Shown one piece after another: positions 36,369 to 44,933 of a stretch of DNA of 52,669 nucleotides. Below the pieces are notes generated by a model. It was given only the letters and a program-made list of their open reading frames with translations, ran no database searches and was not told the DNA's origin. How positions within the stretch are numbered: the stretch's first letter is position 1; every line of letters begins with the position of its first letter. Where the stretch lies: assembly GCA_937888355.1 (NCBI GenBank), contig CALAPX010000391.1, forward strand, positions 1 to 52,669, in the 5' to 3' direction. A program made the translations under genes and the position numbers. The stretch comes from an uncultured Spartobacteria bacterium (GTDB taxonomy: Bacteria > Verrucomicrobiota > Verrucomicrobiia > Chthoniobacterales > Terrimicrobiaceae).

Positions 36369-37544
36369 TCAAAAATCGAAGGATGTCTGGCTTGTGGTTG
36401 ATGATGGAGATTTTTTGCGCAGAGATGTTTTTTGAAGGGAGGAGCCCAATGGTTTCGGGCTTTTCAAATCCGATTTCCGCGGTGGATTTGGTTGCTTTTG
36501 AAGGGCTTCAGATTTCCAGTGTGCGATTTCAGCCTCAAGCTTCGCGAGGTCCATTTCAGCATCCTCCACACGCTCTTTGGCAGCCTTTCGGAATTTAATC
36601 TCTGCCTGTCGGCGATCATTTACATGCCAGAATTTCCAGGCATCGGATTTGCGAATTCCAGCAAATCGTTTTTCGAGGCCGAACAGGGTAGATGTCATTT
36701 TTTTTGCTACCAACCTGATATGATAAAGAGAGGAATTGATGGAATCACCCCCTTTGTTCACTTCTGTAATTGTAAGAAGGATTTCCAGTCGCTCCAAGTC
36801 ACGATTGTTATAGGCTTCCTGCAGGTCGTGCCAAAGGCTCGCAAAAAATGGATCGGCTTGTGTTCCGGAATCCGGGTGGAGGCGCCGGACGAGGTGGCGG
36901 TAGAGTTCCTTGATGCGTGCAGGGATATCCTTCGCTTTCGCGCTCGCTGCAGCTGCAGTGGTTTCCTCAAATTTTGCCCGCCATGTTTTGTATTCTGAAA
37001 ACATGTGCCTGTATTCGGCTTTGCGCATGCTGTCGGGGTCTCTCCCAAAAATAGTGCGGAGGTGCGCCCGGAAATCTTGTTCCTCCGGGCTGTAGCCTGC
37101 ATCGCGAGCCCGCGCCTCATCTTCGCGCTGGTCAGTATCCTCTGTGGCTTCGGCGTGCTTGTCTTCAGGCGCGCTTGAAGCTTTGCCCTTAGCGGCTTTT
37201 GCATAGATCTCATAGGGATCTTTCCCGGTAAAGAACGCCTGCATGGTGGCGAATTCAATCAATTCGGAAAGTGCTTCGATCTTGGCTTCCAGCTCCGATT
37301 CGCGGGAAAGAAGTTCCCCGATATTATCCCGTTCCCATCGAGAGAAAGCTGGTTCGATAGTGCGCTCGAACTCCGCGATCTGTTTATTCAAGCGGGAAAT
37401 CTCCCGCATGGCAGTTCTTGCCGCTTCGAGGGCCTCGTTGCAAAGGGGAGTGCTGTCGATTGGCACAATGCGATACTCGGCATGAGGAGGCTTTTTGTCG
37501 CACTTGCTGGGCTGAGTATGATTGCGTCGCGTTTTTTTCAACAC
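36369..37544 (-). CDS. J-domain-like coiled-coil protein, hypothetical
   Basis: About 391 residues. A predicted coiled coil (first 100 residues) leads to an acidic low-complexity stretch (TEDTDQREDEARARD) and then a helical region with LYRHLVRRLHPDSG, which carries the HPD tripeptide of J-domains in the right helix-loop context. A second coiled coil and a basic Ser/Pro/Lys tail follow. It may recruit DnaK, but the J-domain match is short. The open frame begins at 37592 inside the glutaredoxin terminator, so I moved the start to GTG 37544; GTG 37466 is also possible. Confidence 0.62.
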   Translation of the reverse strand: MLKKTRRNHTQPSKCDKKPPHAEYRIVPIDSTPLCNEALEAARTAMREISRLNKQIAEFERTIEPAFSRWERDNIGELLSRESELEAKIEALSELIEFATMQAFFTGKDPYEIYAKAAKGKASSAPEDKHAEATEDTDQREDEARARDAGYSPEEQDFRAHLRTIFGRDPDSMRKAEYRHMFSEYKTWRAKFEETTAAAASAKAKDIPARIKELYRHLVRRLHPDSGTQADPFFASLWHDLQEAYNNRDLERLEILLTITEVNKGGDSINSSLYHIRLVAKKMTSTLFGLEKRFAGIRKSDAWKFWHVNDRRQAEIKFRKAAKERVEDAEMDLAKLEAEIAHWKSEALQKQPNPPRKSDLKSPKPLGSSLQKTSLRKKSPSSTTSQTSFDF

Positions 37545-37578
37545 ACGTGAGATTACCGTAGCGGCAGTATGGGAAAAG

Positions 37579-37616
37579 AAAAAGACCGCCACGGAATCCG
37601 TAGCGGTCTTTTTTGG
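37579..37616 (-). terminator. Terminator after the glutaredoxin gene
   Basis: AAGACCGCCACGG and CCGTAGCGGTCTT form a 12-13 bp stem with one mismatch and a 3-base loop, flanked by A and T runs on both sides. On the minus strand it ends the glutaredoxin-like gene; it would also work on the plus strand. Confidence 0.8.
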
Positions 37617-37638
37617 GTGTTGATTGCCTTAGGTGCTC

Positions 37639-37971
37639 CTACTTGAGACGGACCATGGAAGCGTGCTCCTCGTCGGAGCATGGCGCATTTAGCGGCACAT
37701 CGGTGGAATTGGAGGTTTGGCCGACCAAGCCTTGTTCAAGCAAGTAGGCCTCGACCTCCTCGCCGCTGATGTCGGCGAGCATTATTCCATTGATGCTGAC
37801 GCAGGGCGACAGCGGTTGGCCGCTGAGTTGCTCCATTTCAAAGCGGAAGTCCGGGTTCTGAATGATGTCCTTCTCGGTGTAGGGAAGGTCATGTTTCTCG
37901 AACGCGGCCCGCACACCGCGGCTCCAGCCGCAGTGGGTTTTCAGGTAGGCAGTGATTTCAGGTTTTTCCAT
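37639..37971 (-). CDS. Glutaredoxin-like protein with CGWS active site
   Basis: 110 residues with a thioredoxin fold. The active site is THCGWSRGV, so only C14 of the usual CPYC pair remains and Ser takes the second place, making it a monothiol type. LSPCVSINGIMLADI matches the cis-Pro/GSH-binding segment of glutaredoxins, with Ser-Pro-Cys in place of the usual Thr-Val-Pro. The C-terminal 25 residues (PLNAPCSDEEHASM) are extra. It may be a glutathionylated redox or iron-sulfur carrier. It sits 39 bases downstream of rpsA. Confidence 0.82.
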   Translation of the reverse strand: MEKPEITAYLKTHCGWSRGVRAAFEKHDLPYTEKDIIQNPDFRFEMEQLSGQPLSPCVSINGIMLADISGEEVEAYLLEQGLVGQTSNSTDVPLNAPCSDEEHASMVRLK

Positions 37972-38010
37972 TATATTGAATCTACGTGAGGATTCGGGAA
38001 TGCGATGCGA

Positions 38011-39690
38011 TTATTTATTCGATTCGCCTGGACGATATTCGTCCTCCGCAAACTGGAATGCCTGATCGAGGCCGACCATGTCTTCGCCTGGGCGGAGTGT
38101 GTCGAATGCCTCAGCTTCCTTGCGAATAGCTTCCTCACTGTAGTTGGCGGCTTTAACCGAGAGACCGATGCGGCGCTCAGCTTTGTCCACTTTGATGACA
38201 CGGGCTTCGACTTCTTGGCCGACTTTAAGGACGTCCTTGACCTTCTCGACACGGTCTTCGCTGATTTGCGAGATGTGCACGAGGCCGTCAATATCGTCTT
38301 GAAGTTGGACGAAGGCACCGAAGTTGGTGAGTTTGCTGACGGTGCCCTTGACGAGATCGCCGATACGAAAACGGCCATCGATCTCCTTCCAAGGATCATC
38401 GTCAAGTTGCTTGACTCCCAAGCTGATGCGTTGGTTTGTCTTGTCGATATCGAGGACAACAGCTTCGATCTCGTCACCTTTTTTGAGCATCTCAGAAGGG
38501 TGGTTGATCTTACGAGTCCAAGAGAGATCGGAGACGTGAATCATGCCGTCGATGCCCTCTTCAAGTTCAATGAAGGCACCATAAGCAGTCATGTTGCGTA
38601 CCTTGCCCTTGACCTGCTTGCCGATCATGTAACGAAGTTCAATCTCATCCCAAGGATTCGGCTCAAGTTGGCGGACACCGAGTGAGATCTTCTGCTCGTC
38701 TTTGTTGACGCCGAGCACAAGTGCTTCGACATCTTGGCCGAGGGTGAGGACATCCGAAGGACGGGCAATACGCTTGGTCCAAGATAGTTCTGAGACGTGG
38801 ATAAGACCTTCGACACCCTCTTCGATTTGCACGAAAGCGCCGTAGGGCATGAGGTTCGTGACCTTGCCTGAGACCTTCTGGCCGACCGGGAAGCGTTCCT
38901 CGATCTTATCCCATGGGTTCGATTGCATCTGCTTAAGGCCAAGTGAAACGCGCTCTTTATCCTTGTTGATGTCGAGGACTTGTACAGTAAGCTGCTGGCC
39001 AACTTTAATGAGTTCAGACGGATGGGTGAGGCGGGCCCAAGACATGTCAGTGACATGGAGGAGACCGTCGATGCCATCAAGGTCGATAAACGCGCCAAAG
39101 TCAGTGATGTTTTTGACCGTACCGGAGATCTGGTCGCCGATCTTGACCCCAGAGAGGAAGGTTTGGCGTTTTTCCGAGCGTTCCTGCTCGATGATTTCGC
39201 GGCGGCTGAGAACGACATTTTTGCGGTCCTCGTTGATTTTGACGATTTTGAAATCGTAGACATTGCCGACAAACGGCGTAAGATCTTTTGGCGGGACGAT
39301 GTCGATTTGTGATGCGGGGAGAAATGCTTCCACGCCCACGTTCACCATCAGTCCGCCTTTAACGGCCGAGCGGACTTTGCCCTTGATGAGGCCGTCGCCT
39401 TTAAAGACGCCAACGATTTTCTCCCAGTTTTGACGCTGGGCGGCTTTTTCCTTTGAGAGGACGACCATGCCCTCATCATTTTCAAGGCGTTCGAGTAAAA
39501 CTTCGATTTCGTCGCCGAGTTCGACGGAGTCGGGATCGTCGAATTCCGAGGCGGGGATGACGCCTTCGCTTTTGTATCCGATATCCACTAGGAATTCCCT
39601 GTTTCGAATCTCAAGGATGTGGCCCTTGACGATACTTCCTTCGCGATAATTCTTGATCGAGTTGGCGATCAATTCTTGCAGTGCTGACAT
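38011..39690 (-). CDS. rpsA: 30S ribosomal protein S1
   Basis: A 559-residue protein with six S1 (OB-fold) RNA-binding domains that helps load mRNA on the small subunit. Repeats show the recurring GxVxxxxxxGAFVxxxxxxxGLxHxS pattern, for example ITDFGAFIDLDGIDGLLHVTD and LMPYGAFVQIEEGVEGLIHVSE (quoted by their cores). Domains one and two are the diverged ribosome-binding type. It starts MSALQELIANSIKNYREG. S1 matters more than usual for initiation in genomes with few Shine-Dalgarno sites, as this window suggests. The 164-base leader (39691-39854) separates it from the next gene. Confidence 0.96.
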   Translation of the reverse strand: MSALQELIANSIKNYREGSIVKGHILEIRNREFLVDIGYKSEGVIPASEFDDPDSVELGDEIEVLLERLENDEGMVVLSKEKAAQRQNWEKIVGVFKGDGLIKGKVRSAVKGGLMVNVGVEAFLPASQIDIVPPKDLTPFVGNVYDFKIVKINEDRKNVVLSRREIIEQERSEKRQTFLSGVKIGDQISGTVKNITDFGAFIDLDGIDGLLHVTDMSWARLTHPSELIKVGQQLTVQVLDINKDKERVSLGLKQMQSNPWDKIEERFPVGQKVSGKVTNLMPYGAFVQIEEGVEGLIHVSELSWTKRIARPSDVLTLGQDVEALVLGVNKDEQKISLGVRQLEPNPWDEIELRYMIGKQVKGKVRNMTAYGAFIELEEGIDGMIHVSDLSWTRKINHPSEMLKKGDEIEAVVLDIDKTNQRISLGVKQLDDDPWKEIDGRFRIGDLVKGTVSKLTNFGAFVQLQDDIDGLVHISQISEDRVEKVKDVLKVGQEVEARVIKVDKAERRIGLSVKAANYSEEAIRKEAEAFDTLRPGEDMVGLDQAFQFAEDEYRPGESNK

Positions 39691-39854
39691 ATGGTTGATG
39701 GTTCCTGTTTCTTGTTCGCAACCGGGATTTAGTAGGTAATAAATAACGGCGTGCGACCACCACGGCCGCTTGCGAGGGAGAGTGACTCTATGCGCCGCGG
39801 GGAAGGCAGCAATCTTTTTCTCTGATTTTCACAAGGTTCCGCCGAATGGGTCGC

Positions 39855-40892
39855 TCAGTGGCGTTTGGCGAAACGGTAGTGGCTCACGAGCCATTCGTTG
39901 CCGCCGCGAAAGCCCCAGAGTTCAGCACAGGACATGAAGAAAACTCGCCAGTAGGCGCGCCACTTTGCGGCCTGGTCCACGCCGTAGGTTTTCTGAAGGA
40001 TCGGAGTTACAGACGCTTCATTTGCATCCATTTTATCCAGCCATGCCTCGGAGGTGCGTTGGTAGTGGGATCCAGAGACGCGCCAGTGTTTCTCGATCGA
40101 AAGGTCGTCCTGGAAATAAAGGAGAAGGTCGTCCGAGGGCATCGTGCCGCCCTCGAAGAAGTATCGCGTGATCCAGTCCGAGGGATCTTTTCCTTCAAAG
40201 TGGTAGGCCAATTCCCGGTGGGTAAAAATATGAATGAAGAGCTTGCCCCCGGGCCGTAGCCAGCGAGCAACCTTTGCCATGAGCAGTTGGTAATTTTTCA
40301 TGTGCTCGAACATTTCCACCGAGACCACTCGATCAAATGCAGAGTCACCGGCTTCAAAAGCATTCATGTCGGCAGTGAAGATTCTCACATTCCCTAATCC
40401 ACGCCGAGCGGCCTCGGCTTCGATGTGGATTTTTTGGGTAGAGGAATTTGAGACGCCGGTGACGCGTGCCGTGGGGTATTTTTCGGCCATCCACAGTGTG
40501 AGGCTCCCCCAACCGCAACCGAGCTCCAAAATGTCGAGACCGTCGGCAAGTTCTGCGCGTTCGCACGAGAGCGATAGCATCGCCTCCTCGGATTCCGCAA
40601 ACGTCGTATCCTCGCGGGGCCAGAATCCCGAGCTGTATTTCATGCGGGGACCGAGGACGAGTTTGAAGAATTCTGTTGGCACCTCGTAGTGCTGCTCATT
40701 TGCCGCGGTTGTCTTGATCGCAATCGGGTTGCGTTTGAGTTCATCCACAAAAACGGCAAGTGCTTCGGATTGGGCAACGGCATTTTCGCGGGTTTCCTCG
40801 CGGAGCTTTTTGGCGAGCAGGTTGCGAATGCCAAACCGTATTGCGGCATCGGGCAGAAGGTTTCTGGCTAGGAGGTCGTCGAGTTTGATCAT
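39855..40892 (-). CDS. CFA-synthase-like SAM methyltransferase
   Basis: 345 residues. The SAM motif I is LDILELGCGWGSLTLWMAE, followed by TGVSNSSTQK and VEMFEHMKNYQLL. These place it in the branch of the cyclopropane-fatty-acid synthase superfamily related to plant N-methyltransferases, distinct from the canonical Cfa at 42210. Its start overlaps the DUF1295 gene by 4 bases. The neighbours suggest that it modifies unsaturated membrane fatty acids; the actual product is unknown. Confidence 0.88.
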   Translation of the reverse strand: MIKLDDLLARNLLPDAAIRFGIRNLLAKKLREETRENAVAQSEALAVFVDELKRNPIAIKTTAANEQHYEVPTEFFKLVLGPRMKYSSGFWPREDTTFAESEEAMLSLSCERAELADGLDILELGCGWGSLTLWMAEKYPTARVTGVSNSSTQKIHIEAEAARRGLGNVRIFTADMNAFEAGDSAFDRVVSVEMFEHMKNYQLLMAKVARWLRPGGKLFIHIFTHRELAYHFEGKDPSDWITRYFFEGGTMPSDDLLLYFQDDLSIEKHWRVSGSHYQRTSEAWLDKMDANEASVTPILQKTYGVDQAAKWRAYWRVFFMSCAELWGFRGGNEWLVSHYRFAKRH

Positions 40893-41674
40893 GATTTTGG
40901 GAACCAGGGGATGAAGGCGCTCGTGCGGCGTTGGTAGTCGCGGTAGGTATCACCGCGGGTAGCCAGTGCGCGGGCTTCGGCCGGCGGGATGCCGGTCACG
41001 CGTGTGAGAAAAAACAGCATGAGCAACGGGCTTGCTAGGCCAACCCATGCCCAAGGCGATCCGAGCGCAAAGACAAAGTAAGCTATCCACACGATCCACT
41101 CGCAGAAGTAGTTCGGGTGGCGTGAGTATTTCCAGAGTCCGATATCGCACACGCGCCCTTTAGCGGCGGGATGTGCTTTGAAGATCGCGAGTTGCATATC
41201 AGCGATGGATTCGCCGCCGATGGCCAGAAGCCAGAGGAGCAACCCGGCGATTTCAAACATTCCGATGCCTGGCGAGGGGTTCGCGCAGGCGAGGGCAACA
41301 GGCAGTGACAAGAGGCCGATCAATACCCCTTGGAGTTGGAAAAAACCGAAAAACATGAGCCAAGTATGTTTTGGAAAGCGCTTTCGGAGTTCGGTGTAGC
41401 GTGGGTCTTCCTGTGGATGGTGGGCCATAACCCGTTTGTGGAGATGTATGCCGAGACGCAGGCTCCACACACAGATCATCGCGGCGATAAGGCCGTTTCG
41501 CATCATGTGACCGCTTCCAAAAACCCCGTAAAACAGTGCTACCGGAGTGAACCCGAACGCCCACCAGATATCCACGATGCCGGCATTATCCATCCGCCGG
41601 GCGAAAAACCAGACAAGCACCATCATGGCCATGGCGAGAGCTGTTCCTGCAGCAACTAGCGGGAGCGGATTCAT
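40889..41674 (-). CDS. DUF1295 (steroid 5-alpha-reductase-like) membrane protein
   Basis: A 261-residue protein with about six helices. The C-terminal segment LWKYSRHPNYFCEWIVWIAY holds the RHPNYFGE-like motif of the ICMT/steroid-reductase superfamily, where NADPH or SAM binds. DUF1295 members are often found next to CFA synthases and in oxidative-stress regulons of Proteobacteria. Here it precedes the CFA-like methyltransferase with a 4-base overlap, so they act together. A role in fatty-acid reduction or modification is inference. Confidence 0.9.
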   Translation of the reverse strand: MNPLPLVAAGTALAMAMMVLVWFFARRMDNAGIVDIWWAFGFTPVALFYGVFGSGHMMRNGLIAAMICVWSLRLGIHLHKRVMAHHPQEDPRYTELRKRFPKHTWLMFFGFFQLQGVLIGLLSLPVALACANPSPGIGMFEIAGLLLWLLAIGGESIADMQLAIFKAHPAAKGRVCDIGLWKYSRHPNYFCEWIVWIAYFVFALGSPWAWVGLASPLLMLFFLTRVTGIPPAEARALATRGDTYRDYQRRTSAFIPWFPKS

Positions 41675-41755
41675 GAAAGGGCACCTTCTATGAAAGCCGG
41701 ATGCTATGAAATATTATTCGGCGCCTTGGGCTCCCGGCCCAGTGAATAAGGCTCT

Positions 41756-41953
41756 TCAAAGCGATGTGCTCCCGGGATTGTTTGCGGTCGGCGGCGTGAA
41801 GGTGGAGGTGTGAAGGTGGAGGTCGGCGGCGTGTCCGGTGAGTGCTTCGTATTGCGCGACGGAGAGGAGAACGGCGCGGGGGTTGTCGTGGCGGGTGATG
41901 ACAACAGATTTACTGGAAGAGACTTTATGAAAAACAACGGCGGTGGCAATTGT
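41756..41953 (-). pseudogene. Phd/YefM-type antitoxin remnant
   Basis: The minus-strand frame contains VVITRHDNPRAVLLSVAQYEALTG (quoted in two parts: VVITRHDNPRAVLL and SVAQYEAL), the core of Phd/YefM antitoxins. Upstream of it, where the DNA-binding N-terminus should be, the frame reads low-complexity Ser/Arg sequence with no family match. No toxin gene (RelE, Doc or PIN) follows; after the core the frame runs into Thr/Pro/His-rich repeats. I read it as a decayed toxin-antitoxin locus. Confidence 0.6.
41786..41833. repeat. Nested short direct repeats
   Basis: GGTCGGCGGCGTG occurs at 41786-41798 and 41821-41833, and GTGAAGGTGGAG at 41796-41807 and 41810-41821. The pattern is a local duplication at the 3' end of the antitoxin remnant. 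Confidence 0.7.
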
Positions 41954-42209
41954 GAATCCGGTGCCTCGAGAGGCGGATCCAGAGCTAAGCAGGTTACTAT
42001 TTTTTCGTGTAGGCGAGGAGCTTGAAAAACGCGATCGCCTCGGAAGCTGTTCTTTTCCGACGCGTCCGCGCTTGCTCGCAATGGGGATTGGGCTTCCGAC
42101 CAAGTCGAATCATTCCCGGCCTTAGCGAAAGAGTATTTAGTGGAAAATCACTAATTGAGACGCTGAGGCGCTCGGTAGCGCTATTCCGGATTGGGGTGAT
42201 GGAAGGCGT

Positions 42210-43484
42210 TCAGTCCGGGAGCCGGTAGATTGATGTCGGGATCGAGAGGTTGTCCGGGCGGGTGATGGCAAATTGGGCGACTGTGATATGACGGGTGCCG
42301 AAGGCCGCTTCACAGTAGGCGAGGTAGTAACGCCATTTACGGATGAACACCTCGTCGAATTCCAATGCGCGGACTGCCTCGAGTTTTTGCTCGAACGTGT
42401 CCCGCCAGCGTTTGAGGGTGAGCGCGTAGTGCGGGCCCATGTCCTCGTAGTCGAACAGGTTGAGGTCGCCACAGGCGCGTAGGGCCTGGCCGATGCGGGC
42501 GTTGCACATGAGGAGCGAGCCAGGGAAAATGTGTTTTTGGATGAAATCAACTCCATCGCGCAGGATGGGGTATTGGTTGTCGGGGCAGAGGATTGCTTGG
42601 AGGGCGGCGATGCCGCGCGGGGCGAGGAGTTCTTCAATTTTTGCGAAATAGCCATCGACATATTTGTCGCCCACTGCTTCGAGCATTTCGATCGAGGCAA
42701 TCTTGTCAAATTGCCCACGCAGGTCTCGGTAGTCACAAAGAAGGAGTTGGATCCTGTCTGCAAGGCCTGCTTCGCGGATGCGACGTGCTGCTTCGTCGTA
42801 TTGCTGTTGGGAGATCGTGACCGTGGTGACGCGGCATCCAAAATTCCGTGCGGCGTGCATGCTAAAACCGCCCCAACCTGAGCCGATCTCAAGCACGCTA
42901 TCGGAGGGAATGATATGGAGTCGGCGGCAGAGCTTATCGTATTTGCGGTTTTGGGCAGCCTCCAGCGGTTCGTCTGCGTGTTCAAAATACGCGCTCGAGT
43001 AGGTCATCGTGGAGTCGAGCCAAAGCTGGAAGAATTCGTTGGAAAGGTCGTAGTGCTCGCGGATGTTTTCCCTGCTCATCCGGAGGCTGTTCGGGCGCCT
43101 CAAATGCAAGAGGCGATTGGCAAAATTCAGAAGGTTGAATGCACCAGTACGGCGTGAGGATCGGGTTTGCAGGGCATCGGCATCGTCGGCATTGAGGATG
43201 AACCAAGCGATAACTTTTACTAGATCGGGGGTGGTCCACTCGCCTGCCAAGTAGGATTCAGCGAAGCCGATCGGACCTTGAAGCACACAGCGCTTAAAGA
43301 AGTTCTCGTGGAGGATGTTGAACTCGGCCTGTGGCACCTCAGCAAGTCCGCCATAGGTGCATCGGATTCCATCGGGCAGGGTCACCGAAAGTTTTCCCAG
43401 GCGGAATTTTGAGAAGCTGGTGAGGACAAGGCGGCGGTAAAGCATGGAGGCGGGCACGATGGGCGGCGGTGGCAGTTGAATCAA
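42210..43484 (-). CDS. cfa: Cyclopropane-fatty-acyl-phospholipid synthase
   Basis: A 424-residue peripheral membrane enzyme that adds a methylene from SAM across the double bond of phospholipid acyl chains. REHYDLSNEFFQLWLD, MTYSSAYF, VLEIGSGWGGFSMHAA, TVTISQQQYD and IEMLEAVGDKY are all canonical. The late KHIFPGSLL and DYEDMGPHYALTLKRW are also diagnostic. It may start at ATG 43484 or at the internal ATG of residue 14 (MLYRRL). It is separated from the other lipid genes by the antitoxin remnant. Confidence 0.93.
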   Translation of the reverse strand: MIQLPPPPIVPASMLYRRLVLTSFSKFRLGKLSVTLPDGIRCTYGGLAEVPQAEFNILHENFFKRCVLQGPIGFAESYLAGEWTTPDLVKVIAWFILNADDADALQTRSSRRTGAFNLLNFANRLLHLRRPNSLRMSRENIREHYDLSNEFFQLWLDSTMTYSSAYFEHADEPLEAAQNRKYDKLCRRLHIIPSDSVLEIGSGWGGFSMHAARNFGCRVTTVTISQQQYDEAARRIREAGLADRIQLLLCDYRDLRGQFDKIASIEMLEAVGDKYVDGYFAKIEELLAPRGIAALQAILCPDNQYPILRDGVDFIQKHIFPGSLLMCNARIGQALRACGDLNLFDYEDMGPHYALTLKRWRDTFEQKLEAVRALEFDEVFIRKWRYYLAYCEAAFGTRHITVAQFAITRPDNLSIPTSIYRLPD

Positions 43485-43509
43485 GGCCTACGCTTCGGAC
43501 GCATAAATT

Positions 43510-43740
43510 TTATCCACACCCGCAGGAGGCTCCGCAACCATGGACACCAGAGGGCGCAGACGTGCCGCCGCTTTTGCCGGAGGTCATGATGCCGAGGCCC
43601 CCGGTGATGATGCGGCGCATCGGTTCACCAGTGTCTGGATGTGTGGTGAGCGCATCGTCCTTCATGCTTTGCTGGATCTCGTAGGTTCGCACAGGTTCCT
43701 CAGGCTCTGAGGGAATGGTTTCATAGACGTAAGTGGCCAT
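43510..43740 (-). CDS. FmdB-like small protein lacking the zinc-ribbon cysteines
   Basis: 76 residues from ATG 43740 (MATYVYETI). The layout follows FmdB regulators (a TYxY start, a QSMKDDAL segment, then a PMRRIITGG segment). The CxxC pairs that would hold zinc are replaced by ETIPSE and HPDTGE, so a zinc ribbon cannot form in the usual way. The protein ends HGCGASCGCG, a late cysteine cluster that might bind metal instead. It is divergent from cobW. The frame above to 43818 is spurious. Confidence 0.68.
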   Translation of the reverse strand: MATYVYETIPSEPEEPVRTYEIQQSMKDDALTTHPDTGEPMRRIITGGLGIMTSGKSGGTSAPSGVHGCGASCGCG

Positions 43741-43973
43741 GGTTGGAAAATTCGTGTGCAGCGCGGCGGAGGCAAGCGATTTATGGAGTTTGAAAAAAGA
43801 AATATACCGCTCCGGCATGGCAGAGGGTGGTCCGCTGGTAGTTCCTGCTCAATGGAATTTTTATGGAGAGTATGGCAAATGGGCAAAAACAGCGAGGGCA
43901 ACCAATTCCTGCATGACGGCTTCATGATGGTTTTCACTTTCCAGCGAGGGCGTTTTTTTCGTTACTCCACGCC

Positions 43974-44933
43974 ATGTCACGTATCCCAGTCACGATTCTC
44001 ACGGGCTTTCTCGGTTCGGGAAAAACAACGCTCCTCAACCGCATCCTCACTGAAAAGCACGGGCTGCGAATCGCCGTGATTGAAAATGAATTCGGTGAGG
44101 TGGGCATCGATCATGAACTCGTCATCAGCACTGACGAGGAGCTCTTTGAGATGAACAACGGGTGCATCTGCTGCACGGTGCGGGGTGATTTGATCCGGAT
44201 CCTTGGCAATCTGATGAAGCGCCGCGACAAATTCGACCATATCCTCATTGAGACGACCGGCCTGGCCGACCCGGGACCGGTGGTGCAGACTTTTTTTGTC
44301 GATGACGAACTCCGGGAAAAAACCATTGTGAATGGTGTGGTAACGCTCGTCGATGCACACCATATCGTTGGACAACTTGAACAAACGCATGAGGCGGAGG
44401 AACAGGTTGCCTTTGCTGATGTGATCGTGCTGAACAAGTGCGATCTCGTGCCCGAGGAAAATCTGGATGCTCTGGAACAACGGGTTCGCGGCATCAATGC
44501 GCTGGCAACAATCCATCGCACCACACGCGCTGACATCGACATTGCGAAAGTTCTCGAGGTTGGTGGATTCAATCTGGACCGCGCCGTGGAGGTGAATCCT
44601 CATTTTCTGGATGCGCATGGGCACCACCATCACCACCACTCAGAGATATTCAGCGTAGGGATCGAAGCCGAGGGGGAGTGCGATGGGCGAAAGCTCAACG
44701 ACTGGATCTCTAAGCTCGTCCGCGAGCAGGGGAAGGATATTTTCCGGATGAAAGGGGTCTTCGCGGTAAAAAATCAGGCCGATCGCGTGGTCTTTCAGGG
44801 AGTGCACATGCTCGTCGATGCCGCTAGCGGGGGGCCCTGGGCTGGGCGCCCGCGAAAGAATGCGGTGGTCTTCATCGGTCGCAATCTCAACCGCGAGGCG
44901 TTGAATGCCGGTTTCCGCATGTGCCTCGCATGA
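43974..44933 (+). CDS. CobW/COG0523 family GTP-dependent metal chaperone
   Basis: A 319-residue P-loop GTPase of the COG0523 group. G1 is [10 protein letters not shown] (11-20), the metal-binding CxCC is C64, C66 and C67 in NNGCICCTV, and the NKxD box is NKCD (154-157). A run of histidines (215-222, HGHHHHHH) sits before the C-terminal domain, as in many zinc-linked members (YeiR, ZigA, ZNG1). The metal is probably zinc, but cobalt, iron or nickel cannot be excluded. Its stop overlaps the WD40 gene by 4 bases. I could not find a Zur box upstream. Confidence 0.92.
   Translation: MSRIPVTILTGFLGSGKTTLLNRILTEKHGLRIAVIENEFGEVGIDHELVISTDEELFEMNNGCICCTVRGDLIRILGNLMKRRDKFDHILIETTGLADPGPVVQTFFVDDELREKTIVNGVVTLVDAHHIVGQLEQTHEAEEQVAFADVIVLNKCDLVPEENLDALEQRVRGINALATIHRTTRADIDIAKVLEVGGFNLDRAVEVNPHFLDAHGHHHHHHSEIFSVGIEAEGECDGRKLNDWISKLVREQGKDIFRMKGVFAVKNQADRVVFQGVHMLVDAASGGPWAGRPRKNAVVFIGRNLNREALNAGFRMCLA

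Larger units (their letters stand above)
41675..42209. other. 535-bp gap with gene remnants
   Basis: No intact gene is supported between the DUF1295 gene and cfa. The region holds an antitoxin fragment (41756-41953) and nested direct repeats at 41786-41833. A 39-codon minus-strand ORF next to it (ending SEAIAFFKLLAYTKK) has no recognised family. Confidence 0.6.
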
